Positions 32,594-40,643 of a DNA stretch of 64,000 bases are shown one piece after another (positions within the stretch are counted from its first letter, which is position 1; the number at the start of each line of letters is the position of its first letter). The translations under genes were made by a program, and so were the position numbers. A model generated the notes under the pieces. It was not told where the DNA came from, searched no databases, and was given only the letters and a program-made list of their open reading frames with translations. The stretch covers positions 186,001 through 250,000 of the forward strand of contig CALUXB010000002.1 of the NCBI GenBank assembly GCA_944324645.1, given 5' to 3'. This stretch comes from an uncultured Elusimicrobiales bacterium. Its GTDB lineage: Bacteria; Elusimicrobiota; Elusimicrobia; Elusimicrobiales; Elusimicrobiaceae.

Positions 32594-33235
32594 ATGAAAA
32601 CCCCGCTACAGGATTTTGATAAAAAGAAGGCTCTGCAACTAGAAACCGCCACGCTGTTTGGCGTGGACGAAGCCGGCCGCGGCCCGCTGGCGGGCCCGGT
32701 GGTGGCCAGCGCGTGCTATATTGGCTCTAACCTATATTCTTATTTTGAAGACGTCAACGACAGCAAAAAACTGACGCATAAAAAACGCGAAGAAATTTTT
32801 GACCGTATTAATAAACTGGGCGTTTTATATGGCATAGGGTTTGCCTCCGCCGAAGAAATAGACCACTACAATATTTTACAAGCTACTTTTCTGGCTATGC
32901 GCAGAGCTTCCCAAAAATTTTATGCCATTCCGGGGGCCGTAGCACTGGTGGACGGACCCCATTCCATTAAAAATTTTCCGCTCCGGCAAGAACCTGTTGT
33001 AGACGGAGATGCCAAATCTCTCAACATCGCAGCCGCCAGCATTATTGCCAAAGTATTTCGGGACCATTATATGGATATTTTAGATAAACTTTATCCCGGT
33101 TATGGTTTTGCCGGACACAAAGGCTATGGCACCCCCAAACACCTCGCCGCTATAGAAAAACTGGGGCCCTGCCCGCAGCACCGCAAGACCTTCGGTCCGC
33201 TGCGCCAATTTTTTAAACCCACCCTTTTTCCGTGA
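32594..33235 (+). CDS. rnhB: Ribonuclease HII
   Basis: 213 residues. FGVDEAGRGPLAGPVVASAC carries the first two catalytic acids and the GRG loop; NDSKKLTHKKRE and VDGDAKSLNIAAASIIAKV supply the rest. It cuts RNA in RNA-DNA hybrids and misincorporated ribonucleotides. The start is ATG 32594 (AAGGAA upstream); the open frame to 32510 lies upstream of the predicted -10. The stop overlaps the GTG start of yraN. Confidence 0.95.
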   Translation: MKTPLQDFDKKKALQLETATLFGVDEAGRGPLAGPVVASACYIGSNLYSYFEDVNDSKKLTHKKREEIFDRINKLGVLYGIGFASAEEIDHYNILQATFLAMRRASQKFYAIPGAVALVDGPHSIKNFPLRQEPVVDGDAKSLNIAAASIIAKVFRDHYMDILDKLYPGYGFAGHKGYGTPKHLAAIEKLGPCPQHRKTFGPLRQFFKPTLFP

Positions 33236-33591
33236 ATACCTGCCAAAGCGGCGCGCTGGGCGAGGAAGCGGCCTGCCATTACCTACAAAAAAAAGGTTTT
33301 ACCATTTTGGCACGCAATTACCGCTGTCCTTGCGGGGAGATAGACATCATCGCCCAAGACGCAAAGACCTTGGTTTTTGCCGAAGTGAAAAAGCGCGCCA
33401 CCAATGCTTTTGGCGGGCCGTTGGCGGCGGTAACTGGGGCCAAACAGCGCAAAATTACGCACGCAGCCGAGTGCTATATCAAGGAAAACACGCCGAAATT
33501 TGATAGTATAAGATTTGACGTCGTATGTCTGCTGGCGGGGCAAATTACGCATATACCCAATGCCTTTTCCCCCCGGCGGGGCACTTTATGA
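33232..33591 (+). CDS. yraN: UPF0102 (YraN) nuclease-like protein
   Basis: 119 residues: GALGEEAACHYLQKKGFTIL, GEIDIIAQDAKTLVFAEVKKR with the PD-(D/E)xK-like E..D..ExK constellation. It is the usual partner of rnhB. Function not established; a Holliday-junction-resolvase-like fold is known for the family. It starts with GTG overlapping the rnhB stop (GTGA). Confidence 0.9.
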   Translation: MNTCQSGALGEEAACHYLQKKGFTILARNYRCPCGEIDIIAQDAKTLVFAEVKKRATNAFGGPLAAVTGAKQRKITHAAECYIKENTPKFDSIRFDVVCLLAGQITHIPNAFSPRRGTL

Positions 33592-33604
33592 TTACGGAGG
33601 CAGT

Positions 33605-34426
33605 ATGACACAACTACAGCAAGTCAAAAAAGCCGTCGCTTTCATCAACAAAAAGACGAAAAATTTTAAACCGGAAATTGCATTAATCACCGGCTCGGGT
33701 CTGGCGGGGTCTATTCCGCCGCTTGAGAAAAAAGTAGTCATTTCCTACGCCGATATTCCCGGTTTCTTGCGCAGCACCGTGCCGGGGCACAGCGGCAATT
33801 TGATTTTTGGCACTTACAAAGGCAAAAAACTGATGATTATGCAGGGCCGCTTTCACTATTATGAAGGGCACCCGATGAAAGATTTGGCCGTGTCCGTACG
33901 CACGATGTTTATGCTGGGCGTACAAAAATTAATCGTATCCGCCGCGGTAGGCTCTTTGGATTTGAAACTCAAACCCGGCGCCTTGTGCGTGCTCAACGAC
34001 CATATCAATTTTATGTGCAACAACCCGCTGATTGGCAATCACGACCCGGCCTTCGGCCCGATGTTTTTTGACTTGTCTGAAGCGTATGACAAAAAAATGC
34101 GCAAAGTGGCTATGGACGCCTGCAAAAAGCTCAAAATCAGCGCCAAAGAGGGCTCTTATTTAGCCACCACCGGGCCGAACTTTGAAACTCCGGCGGAAAT
34201 CCGCGCTTTCAAAACTTTAGGTGCCACTGTGGTGGGCATGAGCGTGGTGCCGGAAGTGCTGGTGGCGCGCCAATGCGGCATTGCGGTGCTGGGGCTGGCG
34301 TGGGTGAGCAATATGGCCTGCGGCATTTCCAAAATTCCGCTTTCGCACGCACAGACTATCAGCGAAACGAAAAAAATTGAAGGCAAGTTTAAAGACTTGC
34401 TGGAAACTATCTTACCCAAACTGTAA
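33605..34426 (+). CDS. punA: Purine nucleoside phosphorylase
   Basis: 273 residues of the trimeric PNP family: LITGSGLAGSIPPLEKK, TVPGHSGNLIFGTY, MQGRFHYYEGHPMKDLAVSV, NFMCNNPLIG and GMSVVPEVLVARQCGI. It splits purine nucleosides with phosphate to base plus ribose-1-phosphate for salvage. GGAGG precedes ATG 33605; the frame extends back into yraN without support. Third gene of the rnhB operon. Confidence 0.95.
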   Translation: MTQLQQVKKAVAFINKKTKNFKPEIALITGSGLAGSIPPLEKKVVISYADIPGFLRSTVPGHSGNLIFGTYKGKKLMIMQGRFHYYEGHPMKDLAVSVRTMFMLGVQKLIVSAAVGSLDLKLKPGALCVLNDHINFMCNNPLIGNHDPAFGPMFFDLSEAYDKKMRKVAMDACKKLKISAKEGSYLATTGPNFETPAEIRAFKTLGATVVGMSVVPEVLVARQCGIAVLGLAWVSNMACGISKIPLSHAQTISETKKIEGKFKDLLETILPKL

Positions 34427-34433
34427 TACAAGT

Positions 34434-34464
34434 GCCCCGCAGGCCGGGCCTGCGGGGCTTTTTT
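34434..34464 (+). terminator. Terminator of the rnhB-yraN-punA operon
   Basis: GCCCCGCAGGCC / GGCCTGCGGGGC with TTTTTT. Confidence 0.88.
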
Positions 34465-34469
34465 AAGCG

Positions 34470-35930
34470 ATGACCAAAGATATTATCCGCCTGGGCAAAG
34501 AAACATTGGTGTATGGCACGTCCACAGTCGTGGCGCGCCTGCTGAACTTTTGTCTCGTGCCGTTTTACACCTATTATTTAGCCACGGCCGACTACGGGAT
34601 TGTAGCGTCGGTATTTGCGCTGGTGGCGCTGCTTAATGTGGTGTTTTTGTTTGGTATGGACCAAAGTTACCTGCGCTTTGCCAGTGAAGCCCAAGACAAA
34701 AAAGAAGTGTTCCAGCATTGTTTTTACGGCCTGCTGTTTTACGGGCTGGCGTTGGGGATACTTATGTACTTTTTTGCCAAACCGCTTGCGTACGTGGCAG
34801 GTATCGGGGCCGAAAATGTACGGTTGATTTATTTAGCCATATTCATTTTGTTTTTGGATATGCTCAATATGATTGCCTTCACCAAGCTGCGCCTGCAGCG
34901 GCGGGCGTGGTATTTTGCAGGCGTGAGGACGGCGTCTATTGTGGTCAATGTGCTGGGCAATATTATTTTTATTGCGGTGCTAAAATGGGGTGTGGAATCT
35001 ATTTTTTGGGCCAATATCTTTGGCTCGCTGGCGTCCCTGCTTCTTTTATCCCCCGTGATGTGGGAAGAGCTCAAAGGCAAGCCCTGCCGCTTTAATCCCG
35101 CCCTGCAGAAACAAATGCTCAAATTTGCTTGGCCGTTTGTGCCGGCCGGGCTGGCCAGCCTGCTGGTCAGCGTGATAGATAAGCCGATTTTGGTGCAGCT
35201 GGTAGGACTCTCTGAAGTGGGCATTTATCAGGCTAATTTTAAAATCGGCGTTTTTATGATGCTTATTGTGTCTATGTTTGACCAAGCGTGGAGGCCTTTT
35301 TTTCTATCCCACGCCAAAGACCCGGACGCCAAACCCCTCTTTGCGCGCGTGCTGACGTTTTTTACCGCGTTTGCGGCGTGGGTGTTGTTGGGGCTTTCTC
35401 TGTTAATGCCCGACATTATACGCAGCAATATCTTTGGCTCTTTTCATTTAATTGCGCCGCAATACTGGGGCGGGCTGTCCGTCATTCCCTTGGTGCTGAC
35501 GGGGTATTTTTTCTACGGGCTGTATATCAATTTTATGGTCGGCCCCGTCATGACCAAACGCAGCCGCGTGCTGATGTGGATCACGCTGGCCGGCGCCGCC
35601 ACCAGCATTGCCGTCAACCTGACGCTGGTGCCCAAAGTGGGCATTATCGGCGCGGGGTGGGCGGTGGCTTGCAGTTATGCGGTGATGGCGGGGTGTTTGT
35701 TTGTTTTTACGCAAAAGGTATATCCTTTGCCTTACCAATACATCCGGCTGGGTCTTTTGCTGCTGCTAACAGCGGCTATAGCGCTCACCGTATGGCTGGC
35801 TGGAAAAAGCTTTACGCCGGGGCAGTTATTACAGTTAAAAGTGGGGCTTTTGTGTATGTATCCGCTGGTGGCGTGGCTGATTATTAGTGAAAAACGCCGC
35901 CCCCGCCAGCCCCTCCAAACGACTCCCTAA
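34470..35930 (+). CDS. Polysaccharide flippase (Wzx/MVF-like) membrane protein
   Basis: 486 residues with about fourteen hydrophobic segments. The N-terminus LGKETLVYGTSTVVARLLNF and the YYLATADYGIVASVFALVAL pattern are typical of the polysaccharide_synt family. It probably moves lipid-linked sugars across the inner membrane. No glycosyltransferases are nearby, so the substrate is unknown. The ATG lies only about 5 bases after the punA terminator U-run, with no SD or -10 in that space, so expression probably depends on read-through. Confidence 0.88.
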   Translation: MTKDIIRLGKETLVYGTSTVVARLLNFCLVPFYTYYLATADYGIVASVFALVALLNVVFLFGMDQSYLRFASEAQDKKEVFQHCFYGLLFYGLALGILMYFFAKPLAYVAGIGAENVRLIYLAIFILFLDMLNMIAFTKLRLQRRAWYFAGVRTASIVVNVLGNIIFIAVLKWGVESIFWANIFGSLASLLLLSPVMWEELKGKPCRFNPALQKQMLKFAWPFVPAGLASLLVSVIDKPILVQLVGLSEVGIYQANFKIGVFMMLIVSMFDQAWRPFFLSHAKDPDAKPLFARVLTFFTAFAAWVLLGLSLLMPDIIRSNIFGSFHLIAPQYWGGLSVIPLVLTGYFFYGLYINFMVGPVMTKRSRVLMWITLAGAATSIAVNLTLVPKVGIIGAGWAVACSYAVMAGCLFVFTQKVYPLPYQYIRLGLLLLLTAAIALTVWLAGKSFTPGQLLQLKVGLLCMYPLVAWLIISEKRRPRQPLQTTP

Positions 35931-36048
35931 TTTTTGATGTGTAATTTCCGACCGAAACCGCTGCGACCTTTTCGTGTCGGCGGGGTTAAATGGGACGGGA
36001 TTTGTAGATGGAAGCCGGAGCAAAAATTTTATATTTTAAAGAGAAAAA

Positions 36049-36507
36049 ATGATGATGAAATCCAGAGTAAAAGACGCCAAAGCGCGCCATAAAAACGGCT
36101 ACAACTGCGCACAGGCCGTAGCCTGCACTTATTGCGATTTGCTGGATATGGACGAGAAAACCGCTTTCCGCGCCATAGAAGCCTTTGGCTTGGGAATGGC
36201 AAAAAGATACGAAACCTGCGGCTCCGTCTGTGCAATGCTGATGCTGGCGGGCCTGAAAAACAGCGACGCCAATATGCAAAATCCCGCTTCCAAATTTGCC
36301 ACGTTTGATTTGGGCCGCGGTCTAACGGAAAAGTTTGAAGCTTGGAACGGCACCTGCTCTTGCGCCAAACTGCGCGGCACTGACGGCAAAACCGACCGCC
36401 TGCGTTCCTGCCGCGGCTGCGTGGCGGATTGCGCGCGCATTGTGGAAGACGTGCTTTTTGCGGGGCAGTTTGAGCCCTATGAAGAAAGAAGCGAAGGAGA
36501 AGAATAA
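36049..36507 (+). CDS. C_GCAxxG_C_C family redox protein
   Basis: 152 residues. The family pattern is visible: GYNCAQAVACTYC, AFGLGMAKRYETCGSVCAML, NGTCSCAKLRG and CRGCVADCARIVED, about twelve cysteines in total. These small proteins are common in anaerobes and are presumed redox or metal-binding; their reaction is unknown. A DJ-1 gene follows after 1 base with its SD inside this gene's end. The exact start is uncertain among ATGs at 36049, 36052 and 36061. Confidence 0.87.
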   Translation: MMMKSRVKDAKARHKNGYNCAQAVACTYCDLLDMDEKTAFRAIEAFGLGMAKRYETCGSVCAMLMLAGLKNSDANMQNPASKFATFDLGRGLTEKFEAWNGTCSCAKLRGTDGKTDRLRSCRGCVADCARIVEDVLFAGQFEPYEERSEGEE

Positions 36508-36508
36508 A

Positions 36509-37054
36509 ATGAAAGTATGTATGCTTGTGACAGACGGATTTGAAGAAATAGAAGCCGTAGGCACCTATGCCATTTTGCGGCGCGGCGGCTTAGACGTAGA
36601 TGTGTACAGCCTGCGCGGGGACAAAGCCACCGGGCGCTTTGGCCTGACGTGCTGTGCTTTAAAACCCTTTGAACAATTTAAAGACGAACACTACGCCGCG
36701 CTGATTTTGCCCGGCGGTCCCCAATGGAAAGAGTTAGAAGCCAACGCCGCGGTGCAGCAACTGCTGCGTGACTTTGACAACACCGCCCGCTACCTCTGCG
36801 CCATTTGCGCCGGACCGACCATCTTGGGCCGCGCGGGCTACTTAAAGGGCAAAAACTACACCTGCTTTACGGCGATGAACGGCGACTTTGGCGGTAATTA
36901 TAAAGAGGACTACGCCGTGACCGACGGACGCATTATCACCGGCAAAAGCGCCGCCGCCACGATAGACTTTGGCTTTGCCGTTTTAGCCGCCGTGGCTGGA
37001 GAAGAAGCGGCAGAAAAAACCAAAAAAGAAATCTATTATAAAGAAAATAAATAA
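36509..37054 (+). CDS. DJ-1/PfpI family protein
   Basis: 181 residues: MKVCMLVTDGFEEIEAVGTY (conserved Glu), ALILPGGPQWKEL, AICAGPTILGRAGYL with the nucleophilic Cys elbow, and DGRIITGKSAAATIDFGFAV. The family includes chaperone, glyoxalase or deglycase-like and stress proteins; the present role is unresolved. AAGGAG, nine bases upstream, sits in the end of the preceding cysteine-rich gene; the two form an operon with a likely redox or stress theme. Confidence 0.92.
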   Translation: MKVCMLVTDGFEEIEAVGTYAILRRGGLDVDVYSLRGDKATGRFGLTCCALKPFEQFKDEHYAALILPGGPQWKELEANAAVQQLLRDFDNTARYLCAICAGPTILGRAGYLKGKNYTCFTAMNGDFGGNYKEDYAVTDGRIITGKSAAATIDFGFAVLAAVAGEEAAEKTKKEIYYKENK

Positions 37055-37072
37055 AACCCGTCTACACCAGGC

Positions 37073-37097
37073 AAGGCCCCGTTTTACACGGGGCCTT
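37073..37097. terminator. Hairpin between the DJ-1 gene and pilin P4
   Basis: AAGGCCCCGT / ACGGGGCCTT, strong stem with no U-run on either strand. Possible bidirectional terminator of the convergent genes. Confidence 0.5.
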
Positions 37098-37213
37098 ACC
37101 GCTTGGCAGGACTATAATTTTTCTGTTTCGCTCCCACAAAAAACCAGTTGTTCAAACAGGCTCTTGCAGGTATTTAGCCGCCGGCCAAGCCGGAAGCTTT
37201 TTAAGCCCAGCCT

Positions 37214-37807
37214 TTAAGAGTCGGCTTTACCGTCCGGCATCGTACCGGGCGTATATACATCTGCATTGAGAAAGTCAATACACAAAGCTTCCGCTTCTGC
37301 ATTAGAGGTGGCACCTTCCCCTACGGCAGTAGCATTGCAGCGGACTTCAGGTTTGCCGTCGTTCTGGGGCTCATAAAAGCGGCCCAGACGGTACTCGCCA
37401 AACTGCTTGTTGCCTTTGCGCGTAGCTATCACACCAGCACCATTGCCGGGCTTAGAATCGGTGCCTAGCAATTGCACCTCAAACCCGTTGCCGCAGACCG
37501 CACCCGTGCCATTGCTTCCTTTGCTAGCTACTTTGGTGCAGAAAGTGGACTTATTCACTAAAGCAGTACCCTCTGCCACACCAGCGGGGGCCACGTCCAA
37601 TCCTACCCAAGTGGAGGAATAACCAGACCCGTGGCGCAATTTATAGCGCTGCTGCGCCTGCACCACATTGCCCATCAAGATTTCCACTTCGCTCAGTCTA
37701 GAGCGTTCCACCGCGCGGAAATACGCGGGCAGCGCCATAGCAGCCAAGATGCCGATAATCAGCACCACGACCAACAATTCAATTAAAGTAAAACCCTTCT
37801 TATGCAT
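37214..37807 (-). CDS. Type IV pilin-like protein P4 (second subfamily)
   Basis: 197 residues. The leader is short (MHKKG), then FTLIELLVVVLIIGILAAMA and FRAVERSRLSEVEILMGNVV. It differs from P1-P3 and P6-P8 in leader, a Gly-rich variable domain, and the end ALCIDFLNADVY instead of the Cys-loop CKSLGG end. It is very close to P5, 11 bases upstream. An AAGGAG SD is present, so this pair is not leaderless. Possibly an abundant structural pilin; inference. Confidence 0.9.
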   Translation of the reverse strand: MHKKGFTLIELLVVVLIIGILAAMALPAYFRAVERSRLSEVEILMGNVVQAQQRYKLRHGSGYSSTWVGLDVAPAGVAEGTALVNKSTFCTKVASKGSNGTGAVCGNGFEVQLLGTDSKPGNGAGVIATRKGNKQFGEYRLGRFYEPQNDGKPEVRCNATAVGEGATSNAEAEALCIDFLNADVYTPGTMPDGKADS

Positions 37808-37818
37808 ATTTTTCTCCT

Positions 37819-38400
37819 TTAATCTACATCCGTAGTAGAAGCAGCATTTTCTTTCTTGCAGTCGCCATAGTTATTCGTACCCACTGCACAACCCGGGTCC
37901 ACATATTCGTCGCCATTCATAAAATCAACGCATAAGGCCTCAGAAGCTGCATTAGCGCCTTTACAGAAGGTAAAATTAGTCGGGTCTTCGTAAAAGCGAA
38001 ATACGGAATAGCCGCCAAACTGGTCATTGTTCACGCGGGTAGCCGTAACCCCTGCTTTATTATCCGGGGCATCCGTAATAGCAGAAAGAGTAACCATAAA
38101 ACCGTTACCGCAATTAGTTGCTGCAGTTTGGCCCGGAGCCTTGGTGCAAAAAACGGCATCCGCCGTGGCCCCGCTGGGGGCTACATCCAAAGCTTTCCAG
38201 TTGGTAGCGTATTTATTGGTGCGCAATTTGAAACGCTGTTGGGCCTGTACCACGTTGCCCATCAGAATTTCCGCTTCACTAATGCGGGAGCGTTCTACCG
38301 CGCGGAAATACGCGGGCAGCGCCATAGCGGCCAAAATGCCGATAATCAGCACCACGACCAACAACTCAATCAAGGTAAAACCTTGTTTTTTATTCATCAT
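37819..38400 (-). CDS. Type IV pilin-like protein P5 (second subfamily)
   Basis: 193 residues. MMNKKQG precedes FTLIELLVVVLIIGILAAMA. Helix FRAVERSRISEAEILMGNVV, QQRFKLRTNKYATNWKALDV and the end ALCVDFMNGDEY match P4 closely. GAGGAG precedes the ATG. The T12 pilin promoter lies about 90 bases upstream at 38493..38520, here with an ordinary leader, which shows that the module works as promoter rather than only as leader-coding sequence. First gene of the P5-P4 operon, a local duplication. Confidence 0.9.
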   Translation of the reverse strand: MMNKKQGFTLIELLVVVLIIGILAAMALPAYFRAVERSRISEAEILMGNVVQAQQRFKLRTNKYATNWKALDVAPSGATADAVFCTKAPGQTAATNCGNGFMVTLSAITDAPDNKAGVTATRVNNDQFGGYSVFRFYEDPTNFTFCKGANAASEALCVDFMNGDEYVDPGCAVGTNNYGDCKKENAASTTDVD

Positions 38401-38492
38401 TTTAATCTCCTCGGGTCACAAAACCCTATCTAAGCAAACCAAACAAGACAACTGCAGGAGGTTTTAAAAACCTTTCCCGGCCCGCTTTCAAA

Positions 38493-38520
38493 AATGTATC
38501 AAAAAAAAAAAACGAGTCAA
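38493..38520 (-). promoter_or_regulatory. Pilin-type promoter of P5-P4
   Basis: TTGACT, CG, twelve T, GA, TACATT; spacer 16. It is followed by about 86 bases of leader, a small hairpin AGGTTTT/AAAACCT near 38458-38472 and an SD. Confidence 0.68.
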
Positions 38521-38680
38521 GGGGGGTGCTTTTTAATCAAAAAAATAGCAAAGAAAAACAAGTCAGCCAAAAAGCCCCTTGGATAATTCTTGTCTGCTAA
38601 CACTATATTTCCCAAAACGGACGGGGCTTGCCATAAAAAGCCTTGGGCTTATGCCTAAATTTACAGGGAAAGGAGTTTAT
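38521..38680. other. Intergenic interval between the P5 promoter and the cca terminator
   Basis: Part of a 334-base gap. No ORF or RNA seen; the remainder holds the P5 promoter and the cca terminator. Confidence 0.4.
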
Positions 38681-38715
38681 AAAAAACCCCTCCGCTTTGA
38701 TTGTGGAGGGGTTGA
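38681..38715 (-). terminator. Terminator of the CpXC-cca operon
   Basis: AACCCCTCC / GGAGGGGTT stem with TTTTTT on the minus strand. Confidence 0.82.
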
Positions 38716-38734
38716 AAATAGCTGTTTATTTTTA

Positions 38735-39835
38735 TCAACGCTCTAAAAATTCTAACGCTTGTTCCCGGTTGGCAATACGGCCCTGCCATTGCAATTTGCA
38801 AAAGCGGTCTATGGCGCTAGATATTTTGCGCCCGCTTAAACCCAGCTCGCGCAGTTCGCGCCCTTTAACAAAGCACGGCTCCAGCGCGGTGCGTTTGAGC
38901 CCCGGGCACACCGCACGCAAAATGCTTTCCTGCAGCGGCGTCAGCGCGGCGGTGGGAGATTTCTGCTCATCATACACCGTCCACGCGCCCATCAGTTCGT
39001 GCACGGTTTCTTTGGGCAAATGCAGGTGCATCAAAAATTCCGCCCCGCTCCCCCCCAATAAACACGCACAAATACCCAGCTTGGTTTCTACGTTTTTACC
39101 TTTTTGCAAAACCGGGCTCCATTTTAATCCGGGATAAATAAACTGCAGCAGTTCATATTGTTCCAGTAGAACAAACACTTCCTGCAGTTTTTTTTCTTCC
39201 AGCACTTTGACAAATTCCTGCCGCACACGCTCCCGCGAAAGCACCAGCGGATACTCCTCCCGGCTGGCGTCCTGCATAAGGCGCGCGGTATTACGTTCTA
39301 TCTGCCAGCCGAAACGCCCCGCAAAACGCGCGGCGCGGTAGAGGCGGGTGGGATCATCTGAAAAGCTTTTATCGTGCAATATTTTAATCACACCTTTATC
39401 TATGGCTTTTTGTGCGCCAAATGGGTCATACGATTGGCCAAAATTTTTAGGCAAAATACTTACAGCCCAAGCATTGGCCGTAAAATCCCGTCGGAATAAA
39501 TCGTCCTTAATAGTAGAAGGTGTTACCTCCGGCAAAGCCCCGGGCCGGGCATAATACTCTTTGCGGGCTTGAACAAGATCCAGTTTGAGGCCATTGTTTA
39601 GCGTAACGCGGTAAGTGTTAAATTGAGAAAATTTGCGTTTTTTCCCCCCCCATTTTTTTATGCAAAACCCCGCTATGGACTCTGGCGAGCCTTCAAATGT
39701 CAGATCTATATCTTGCGTATCTTGGCCCAGGTAAAAATCGCGTACAGCCCCCCCCACTACCCAGGCTTTTACCCCCAGCTTATCAGCATATGCGCCGATA
39801 CTTTGCAACAATTCTTTATACTTTCTTGGTATCAT
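38735..39835 (-). CDS. cca: CCA tRNA nucleotidyltransferase / poly(A) polymerase family
   Basis: 366 residues. KAWVVGGAVRDFYLG and DIDLTFEG form the class II nucleotidyltransferase site; RRDFTANAWAVSI and DDPTRLYRAARFAGRFG are typical neck motifs. Neither tRNA in this window encodes CCA, so a CCA-adding enzyme is required here. A poly(A) polymerase role cannot be excluded. The ATG at 39835 overlaps the upstream stop (ATGA), which fixes the start; the frame extends to 40006 only inside the upstream gene. Confidence 0.9.
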   Translation of the reverse strand: MIPRKYKELLQSIGAYADKLGVKAWVVGGAVRDFYLGQDTQDIDLTFEGSPESIAGFCIKKWGGKKRKFSQFNTYRVTLNNGLKLDLVQARKEYYARPGALPEVTPSTIKDDLFRRDFTANAWAVSILPKNFGQSYDPFGAQKAIDKGVIKILHDKSFSDDPTRLYRAARFAGRFGWQIERNTARLMQDASREEYPLVLSRERVRQEFVKVLEEKKLQEVFVLLEQYELLQFIYPGLKWSPVLQKGKNVETKLGICACLLGGSGAEFLMHLHLPKETVHELMGAWTVYDEQKSPTAALTPLQESILRAVCPGLKRTALEPCFVKGRELRELGLSGRKISSAIDRFCKLQWQGRIANREQALEFLER

Positions 39836-40470
39836 AACACTTCGGGCGGTTTCGCCCCTTCCCCCTCCATCAGTTTGGCAAAGTGCGCCAACAACGGGCT
39901 TTTTAACCCGGATTGAAGCACTTTTTGCGCAGCGGCGGCATATCCCCCAGCCGTACCATCCACTCCGGCCGCTACATACAACGGGCTTTCGTGCTCCCGC
40001 GCCCACTGCGGGCTTAAACGGGCCACTTTAAACCCCAACGCCGCAGCAGCCGCTGCTATGGCTTCGGACTCATCGGTGCGCTCTTGTTCCCGAAGCACCA
40101 CATTCTTAAGCTCTTCCAGGCCAAACACATACATTGGCCCAAAATCCAATTTGATTTGTTTAAAAAGAGAATCTTTGAGCAAGGCATAGTCCTGCTCCAT
40201 CTTGGAAAGCAGTTCTTTTTTATTTTTGCGGTTTTTGTCCGAAAACACAAAAACCAGCAAAGCGGATTGCTCATCTAAATAAATCAAATCCGTATCCCCG
40301 TGAAAAAAACTGTTACATTGGGGACAGCAAAATAAATTCAGCTCTCCGCCCAACACCGCGTCTTTCAATTCCGGGTTTTGGGTAGCATTTACAAAAGACC
40401 AACGGTCAGCCTCAAAAGGCTCACAGCCGTGGGGGCAAGTTAACACTTCAGAAAATTTTACTGATTTCAT
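39832..40470 (-). CDS. CpXC-like zinc-ribbon protein
   Basis: 212 residues. TCPHGCEPFEA near the N-terminus and FCCPQCNSFFHG at about residue 50 give a four-cysteine zinc ribbon like the CpXC domain. An alpha/beta region follows (LLVFVFSDKNRKNKKEL) with an Ala-rich C-terminus. Function unknown. Overlaps cca by four bases (ATGA), so cotranscribed and coupled. Confidence 0.7.
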   Translation of the reverse strand: MKSVKFSEVLTCPHGCEPFEADRWSFVNATQNPELKDAVLGGELNLFCCPQCNSFFHGDTDLIYLDEQSALLVFVFSDKNRKNKKELLSKMEQDYALLKDSLFKQIKLDFGPMYVFGLEELKNVVLREQERTDESEAIAAAAAALGFKVARLSPQWAREHESPLYVAAGVDGTAGGYAAAAQKVLQSGLKSPLLAHFAKLMEGEGAKPPEVL

Positions 40471-40603
40471 ATTTCTTTTTATAGCAAATAAAGACTATTT
40501 ATGACAAATAATTTGTTTATTTTTCCTCTGGCAGTTTTTTACACGCACTTCGGCTTTTGGCACATAAATATTCTCCGGCACAACCAGGGGAAGTTGAAAG
40601 CAC

Positions 40604-40633
40604 AAAAAAGCCCCGCCTATTAAGCGGGGCTTT
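40604..40633 (-). terminator. Terminator of the giant membrane protein gene
   Basis: AAAGCCCCGC / GCGGGGCTTT with a U-run on the minus strand. Confidence 0.85.
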
Positions 40634-40643
40634 AAAAACAAAC

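Noticed and set aside
39836-40006. Upstream extension of the cca frame
   Set aside because: Lies wholly within the CpXC-like gene; the ATGA overlap and family N-terminus support 39835.
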